From: Hofstenia miamia
Taxonomy: Eukaryota > Xenacoelomorpha > Acoela
Reading direction: 5' to 3'
Assembly (NCBI GenBank): GCA_004352715.1
Contig: SCFE01000012.1
Span: 2,164,795-2,228,794, forward strand
DNA length: 64,000 nt
Positions 58,666-64,000 of the stretch are shown here, piece after piece; positions within the stretch are counted from its first letter, which is position 1, and each line of letters starts with the position of its first letter. The notes beneath the pieces are model-generated. The model made no database searches and had not been told where the DNA came from. It was given only the letters and a program-made list of their open reading frames with translations. Made by a program: the position numbers and the translations under genes.

Positions 58666-60307
58666 TTAACAGAAATACCATATTTGTCCCTGGTGGGTCA
58701 TTATGACCCATAATTTTTGTGTGCATAATTCCCTTGGGTCAATAGGACCAATGTAAATAACAAATGCAATTCATTCGCAGAACGACACTGTTCGGAACTA
58801 TTTATTGCCTGTAGTTACAATCCAAAACTTAATCCCATATTTTTCAGGTTTGCTTAGAATGTATTGCCGAAATGAACAACGTCCCCTGAACCCAACCAGC
58901 TGTTCATCCACGCATAAATCAGCTTTTGCATTGTATTCCAGTGGAAGTATCTCCACAAATTTTTCCCAAAGATCTCAAATGGGTGCAAATGTATCCTCTG
59001 AGTTTTTTAAAGTTCGCGTATTTTTGTTATCATAACGCACAGTCCGGTTCAATTTCTTGAATCGCTTCAATGACATGTTTGCACAAAAATTGATCTTCCA
59101 GTAGATGAGGACCAAAGCGATGTGACAGCTTCACCATTGGACCCAAAAACCCCTGCAAACAAAAGAAGTCCAATGTACTCATGCCATTCTGTCACATCTA
59201 GATCTTTCCATTGCACTCACAAAATGTTGTGTCCCTTTTTATTTGTCATTTCTATAACAAGTTTCTCCATGGAAGAATTAAAAAACAAGCTAAATGTGGA
59301 TAAAATATCTGAGCATCGTGATATAGCATATCGTTTCGCTCCAGGCTTTTCTCGAATAACATTTTGTCTCATAGCTCTTCCAGTTATGGATATGGGTATT
59401 TTACTCTATTTTATGATCTTACTTCATGATGTAAAATATCCTGGTTCTGCTTTGGCATTACTATGAATCACAATCTGATTATTGCTATTGTCTGTTTCAT
59501 TATCAGAATAAAATTCAGAATCTCTACATCTAACTTCATAATCGGTATTGCTTATAAAATTATCATCGTCATCTTCATTGCTTGTATATGTTGCACTTTC
59601 ATCAGTGCTATCTTTCTCATTCAAACATATTGTTTCACCTGTATTGCTGCTTTAACTCCTTGCAATCTCTTCAGTTGACGTATCATCACTCTCCAAAGTA
59701 TCCTTTGCTCTAATAAAAATCTTGTGAATATGACAACCGTTAATTGTAGACCATGTTCCATCCATCTGCCAAATTTCTCTATATTGTTTGCCTTTCATAT
59801 AAATTTTATCAATTTTGGCTTCATATCATAAACCATCAGACTATCTTGCTGACACGAAATTACCAATCTGGAAAACCATTTTGGAATTCCTATTTTTTGA
59901 TTTTTCTAATCATTTATATCATCTAAATTGTTATTACTTCTCATGAAGTAATTTTTTGTGAAGGTTTTGTTCACCATATGAAATTGGCATTTGGGTTTAA
60001 CTCATAATAACATTTATGGTTAATGAGTTGATATTACGGACTATGGGTTTATATAGTATGGGATTTAAAGCCCAAATTTCAAGATTAAATAAATGGGTCA
60101 TAACGCCCCAGAAGGAATTTTTTGATAAAAAAAATTCTAAATGAAGCAGGATTGTAGCGTATTTTTTGCATCCAGACTCTAATTTAGCTTAAAAAATGAA
60201 TAGAAGTGGTAAACTGTTGTTAATTTTTATTGTTATCTTCAATACTTATTTTTAAGTAAAAAAAACCAGTTTGGGTCATTATGACCCAAGGAACTTACGA
60301 ATGTTAA
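58666..60307 (-). mobile_element. piggyBac-like element, internally deleted
   Basis: Both ends are TTAA (58666-58669, 60304-60307) followed inward by 'CA' and, 20-30 bp in, by the near-palindrome 'GGGTCATTATGACCC', as in many piggyBac termini. Related 'tgggtca' motifs occur subterminally (58735, 60094). The transposase remnant inside is on the minus strand and lacks its C-terminal half. Confidence 0.8.
58775..59690 (-). pseudogene. piggyBac transposase remnant
   Basis: The N-terminal acidic stretch ('SNEDDDDNFISNTDYEV') is followed in other frames by 'DVTEWHEYIGLLLFAGVFGS', 'MSLKRFKKLNRTVRYDNKNT' and 'VDEQLVGFRGRCSFRQY', then 'SKPEKYGIKFWIV'. The Asp of VDEQ is the first catalytic residue of the piggyBac DDE domain. 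The second and third catalytic Asp are missing because the element ends about 240 bp further on. Several frameshifts and stops; inactive. Confidence 0.8.
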
Positions 60308-60908
60308 AAAGGATAATGTTTGCATGTTTTGATTTATTTTTATATTGAATCATTTGAAATTTAAGCAAAATGAATTCTAGGTACCTGCGGATATTCGAAT
60401 AGTCATTGCCAAATATGGCAATCATAATTATAATCATAATCGGTGTAATTTCCTAATAGATATCCAAAAATGAAGGAGATGTATACGATGTTGCACTTGT
60501 AATAAGCAATTTTACAATAATTCTTTCAAAGTATATCTGCAACCGCGAGCAGCGCATATATTTTATAGATTTTAGAGAACATAGAAACATCAATGTAATG
60601 TATTAACATGCGTTTGCCCTATACTGCTTTCTATTAAGGTTTTGATGACTAACTATATTGAAAACAACTATTCAACTCACAAAAAATGTTTTTCTCTGAA
60701 CTAGTTGCTATTAAGTTTCTGGGAGATTTCTATATGCAAATTCGTGGCATCTCTCCACAGTTAGCTGCACTTTGCACTACATTGTTAAGAGATCTCATCG
60801 TATTCCTTTAATTTCTCGTGTAAATTTCAAGTATACAGAAACACTAATCAACATTTACCACATGCAAGATAAATTCTAAATAAGAAATTTATTACAATTC
60901 CACCAAAG
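60308..60908. other. AT-rich intergenic sequence
   Basis: No gene supported. Confidence 0.4.
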
Positions 60909-61127
60909 ATGAGAAGACTGCAAAAGGATGTTCTTCGAATAGCAAAATCCCACAGATGCGTATTTATATTTTTAGTGAATTGTGAGAGCAAAGAGCAAGC
61001 GTTAGTGTTAGCGTTAGAAAAGCCTCGATTGTATTATGCAATAATTAAATTTGTCTACAACTTGAGAATAGGGAACGAAATCTTGTTTATATCATCGTTG
61101 ATTTATAGAGCAGCAAACTTGGTATGA
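60909..61127 (+). CDS. Unrecognised small open frame, possible exon
   Basis: A 72-codon frame from ATG at 60909: 'MRRLQKDVLRIAKSHRCVFI', 'NCESKEQALVLALEKPRLYY'. The acceptor-like 'ttccaccaaag' precedes it. A second protein-like stretch downstream (61241-61367, 'LHLCALFKNLLRASFEVALV', 'HPIFSEGAESDYIKKQ') lies in a different frame and ends near a possible donor (caggttgtt). No family recognised; may be an old retroelement or chance. Confidence 0.25.
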   Translation: MRRLQKDVLRIAKSHRCVFIFLVNCESKEQALVLALEKPRLYYAIIKFVYNLRIGNEILFISSLIYRAANLV

Positions 61128-61399
61128 TGTGAAATTTATTATTGTGGAGATCATTGCTAAACCAGAAATCTGAAAATATTCTTTGATCTATTCCAGCCCA
61201 ATGAACCATTATTGAATACTTCAAGTGTAAATATGTGGAAATGCTTCATCTATGTGCGCTATTCAAGAATCTTCTAAGAGCATCTTTTGAAGTAGCTCTT
61301 GTGCACCCGATATTTTCTGAAGGAGCAGAAAGTGACTACATAAAGAAACAGGTTGTTATACTTGATTGATCGTGACAGAAAGCATTGGGACAAAAGATA

Positions 61400-64000
61400 T
61401 TTTCTAATAACAGGCAATATAGTTGCATTGAAATCAAGGTCAAACTTACTGAAGCCTAGTTTGAAGCATTATAATTTATACCATCAATAATTCAAAAACA
61501 GCTGAAAAATATAGTATGTAGTAGTGATTGCAATGCATTAAGTTTGCATTGAATTGAAATTGAATTGGTATTAAATTACCATGCATCGCATACCCCTAGT
61601 GTATTGTGTTTCTTCGGATTTCAGCTGCTTTTCATGCTTAACTCTTCACAATTTTTTCACTTAGAAGTTGCATAAAGCTGTTTTCTAACTTTGAATCCTC
61701 AGTGAAATAACTCATATTTCAATCACATTCTTTGCAAAAAATAAGCATGAGTTATCCTTTTTCCTTTTTAGCATATTTGAGAATTTTCTTAATCTCTGAA
61801 GGGCTCAAAATCGCTTCTTATGTAGTTTTTAGTTTTTTACAGTTTGAGGTCAATCATTGTCTGCAATAACATACAATATTTTTGGAGCATTATGTTAAAT
61901 ATTTTTTTTATATAGGACCCATTTTAATGCCTTTTCCACTTTTTGTTTATTACCAATGGTCTTTGCCAAGTTAAATTGCTGAGAATATTTTTTGTGCATT
62001 TAGACTTCTGTTCAACTAGACTTTTGATATGAGGGAAAACCCTGAGATTCTGTATGCATTAAATACTCATGACATTTTAAATGACGTTGTGTTGCTCATA
62101 GGTGAGGTAATTAGTGCTAAATTGTGGTGAAAATTTGACCACCGCGCGCATTGACGTTCTTAAGAAGCGGTTTGTTTAGCAAAACAATTCATTTAAATTT
62201 AAAAAATTTAATCTAATTAATCCAACTGGGATCAATCCAATTAATCAGAAGATAACGCAAAACTGCTTATGAATCTACATTGGAAGAATTTTACGCCATG
62301 GAATAATATAGGCTATAATAATGAAGTTTTTTAATTAATAAACAAATGGCCACGAACATTGAAAAACTGTGACAATATGGCGTAAACAAAGAAATTCAAG
62401 GCAAATATGTTAATATATGAAGTGTACTTTTAACTTTGGCATAGTATTTTATTAATTGATAAAATCGATTGAAAAACTTTATGCTAGAATTATTTTTGTG
62501 GATATAGTCATTTCTCTCGACATAAAATATCTGTTTGATCTAACCTATGTCAATACTTAAAATATTTTACAAATATTAACAAAAAAGTTTCTGAAATACT
62601 TTCTGTTATAGAAATCAAATCTATGATTAAAAAGAGAGAACTCAATTTAACATTCGCATAAGTAATATATAAGATAAATGCTAGAAGTAATGCAGCCATC
62701 AAAGCATCGAGTTTGAAAGATTTAATTAATCGATGTAAATGCACAAACATATATTACATACATTTGCACATTATTATCAAGCATTAAATTACATAAAAAA
62801 ATCATGTTAAGTGTAAAATTAGTAAAAGTTTAAATGTATACTTGAAAGTGGTATCTAACCTAAAAAATTATGAAAATTTTGGTAATTCTAAATTTCACAA
62901 TTGTATTTGAGACATTATGAATTAAAGTTGAAAATTGGTCACGGGATTACAAAAATCTTTGTAATTCTTGCTTGAGATATTCACCTTGCAAACTGCCTAT
63001 GATAAAATTATTAATAAGTTCATGAATTGCGACTTAAGTTGAATGTAAGGAATTAAAAAAGTTGGGTCTGAGATATATATATATNCCCCCCCCTCCCCCA
63101 TTTAATAGCAAACGTCTACAGCATGCAAAAAATTATTATCTGCCTGAAGTGTAGTTATATGAATGAATTAAGAATTTTATAAAATAAGCTTCAAATTATT
63201 CCCATGCCAAGTGATTCCGATAATTTGATTTAGAATGTTTGAACACTACCATCGGCCAAATTCTCACACTACTTATGGCTCACATAATCAAGCAGTCTAA
63301 TCCCCATGGAAGGCTAGAAATATATTAAAATGTAAGTGAAAAAGGAGAACATCTATCTTGTGCTTGTTGTGGATTTTAGATATCTTTATTAGTTATAAAC
63401 TTTATTAGATAAGAACTTTATAATTTCTTTGAGCAAACCAAAACAGATTTCAAAAAATGTGTGTTTTAATGTTAATAATTGTTTTTATGTGATTAAACAG
63501 GGTTAATTCTAATTTTATTTTAGGCCTGTGAGATTTGTGCTAAACTGTGATTTAGCAATTGAGAAATTGTTCTGTTTCACTATGTAAGAATTTACAAAGA
63601 AATAACGTTCACATTGCATTTAAGGACAGTAAATCTTAGAAAATGCATTATGTTTGGCTAATTAAGATATCTGTCTAGATTGCCTAGTAACATATTTAAT
63701 AAAAATTTGCATATTTAATGAAAATTTCTGTTTGCAAAATCTTGGAGACAATGTATCAGTATTCTATAACACTGATTAGGTTGTTTTTTCGTTACAAGCC
63801 ATCAATATTTCTGTTTAATTTGTATTTTTATATTATGCTTAGGCGTATTATATTTCACGCCATTTGATTTTGTAATTAAACGGTCAATTTTTAAATTATC
63901 ATTATTGTCCAGTACAGACTACGAGAGGTTACAGCAGATAAGTTTGAAGCATACTATAGGTATATTGAAGGGGAGAGGCATGAAAGGGGTTTGCCCCACC
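61400..64000. other. AT-rich intergenic sequence with a single-N join
   Basis: No gene supported. At 63085 one N separates a (TA)n run from a poly-C run, a suspicious join. A block at 63270-63410 shares 'gattttagatatcttt' with one near 28482. Confidence 0.4.

Noticed and set aside
1-64000. CRISPR arrays, tRNA and rRNA genes
   Set aside because: No regularly spaced identical repeats with unique spacers, and no tRNA T-arm or conserved rRNA segments were recognised by eye; a covariance-model scan would be needed to exclude small RNAs.

Overview
This is AT-rich nuclear DNA from an animal, most likely an invertebrate. The evidence is spliced genes with GT-AG introns, one clear animal ER gene (EDEM2), and a typical metazoan mix of decayed transposons: CR1/jockey-type LINEs (one with a 2A-like peptide), a Penelope-like fragment, Tc1/mariner, hAT and piggyBac. 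I cannot name the species. There is no operon structure, rRNA, tRNA or CRISPR array that I can support. Nine N-gaps and two single Ns interrupt the window, most of them at (TA)n or poly-G/poly-C runs.

Layout. 1-990 is less AT-rich and carries no recognisable gene. 1694-3813 holds the last two exons of an ankyrin-repeat gene on the + strand; the terminal exon (3648-3813) was found by joining splice phases, and the intron between is full of MITEs. 7374-7904 and 22803-23441 are two + strand reading frames that look like diverged members of one family with an SH3/CABIT-like beta-rich segment. Between them lie a nearly intact DD41D mariner-type transposon (13248-14740), a decayed reverse-transcriptase fragment (15673-16340), a Tc1-type helix-turn-helix remnant and a hAT MITE with exact 8-bp target duplications (20069-20875).

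From 30329 to 52788 runs the main gene, EDEM2 (ER degradation-enhancing mannosidase-like, GH47). Eight + strand coding exons join in phase to about 593 codons. All three GH47 catalytic acids and the calcium-binding FNTEAH motif are present. Its introns hold most of the window's transposon load: a CR1-like LINE, Tc1 and hAT remnants, a Penelope-like fragment, and an antisense reading frame with a signal peptide (46582-47008).

Downstream of EDEM2 are two decayed LINE reverse-transcriptase regions, a hAT-like repeat, a mariner remnant, a deletion derivative of a piggyBac element (58666-60307) and gene-poor sequence to the end.

Several observations concern the assembly. The gap at 14160-14325 is flanked by the same 30 bp, and removing one copy restores a 346-codon transposase frame. 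The gap at 55820-55840 is flanked by a perfect 235-bp duplicate. The segment 10582-10854 appears to be a chimeric insertion assembled from pieces found at 4468-4705 and 7242-7273. No clearly new biological system is demonstrated; the best candidates for unfamiliar biology are the SH3/CABIT-like pair, the ankyrin gene's C-terminal domain, and the antisense secreted-protein frame inside EDEM2.
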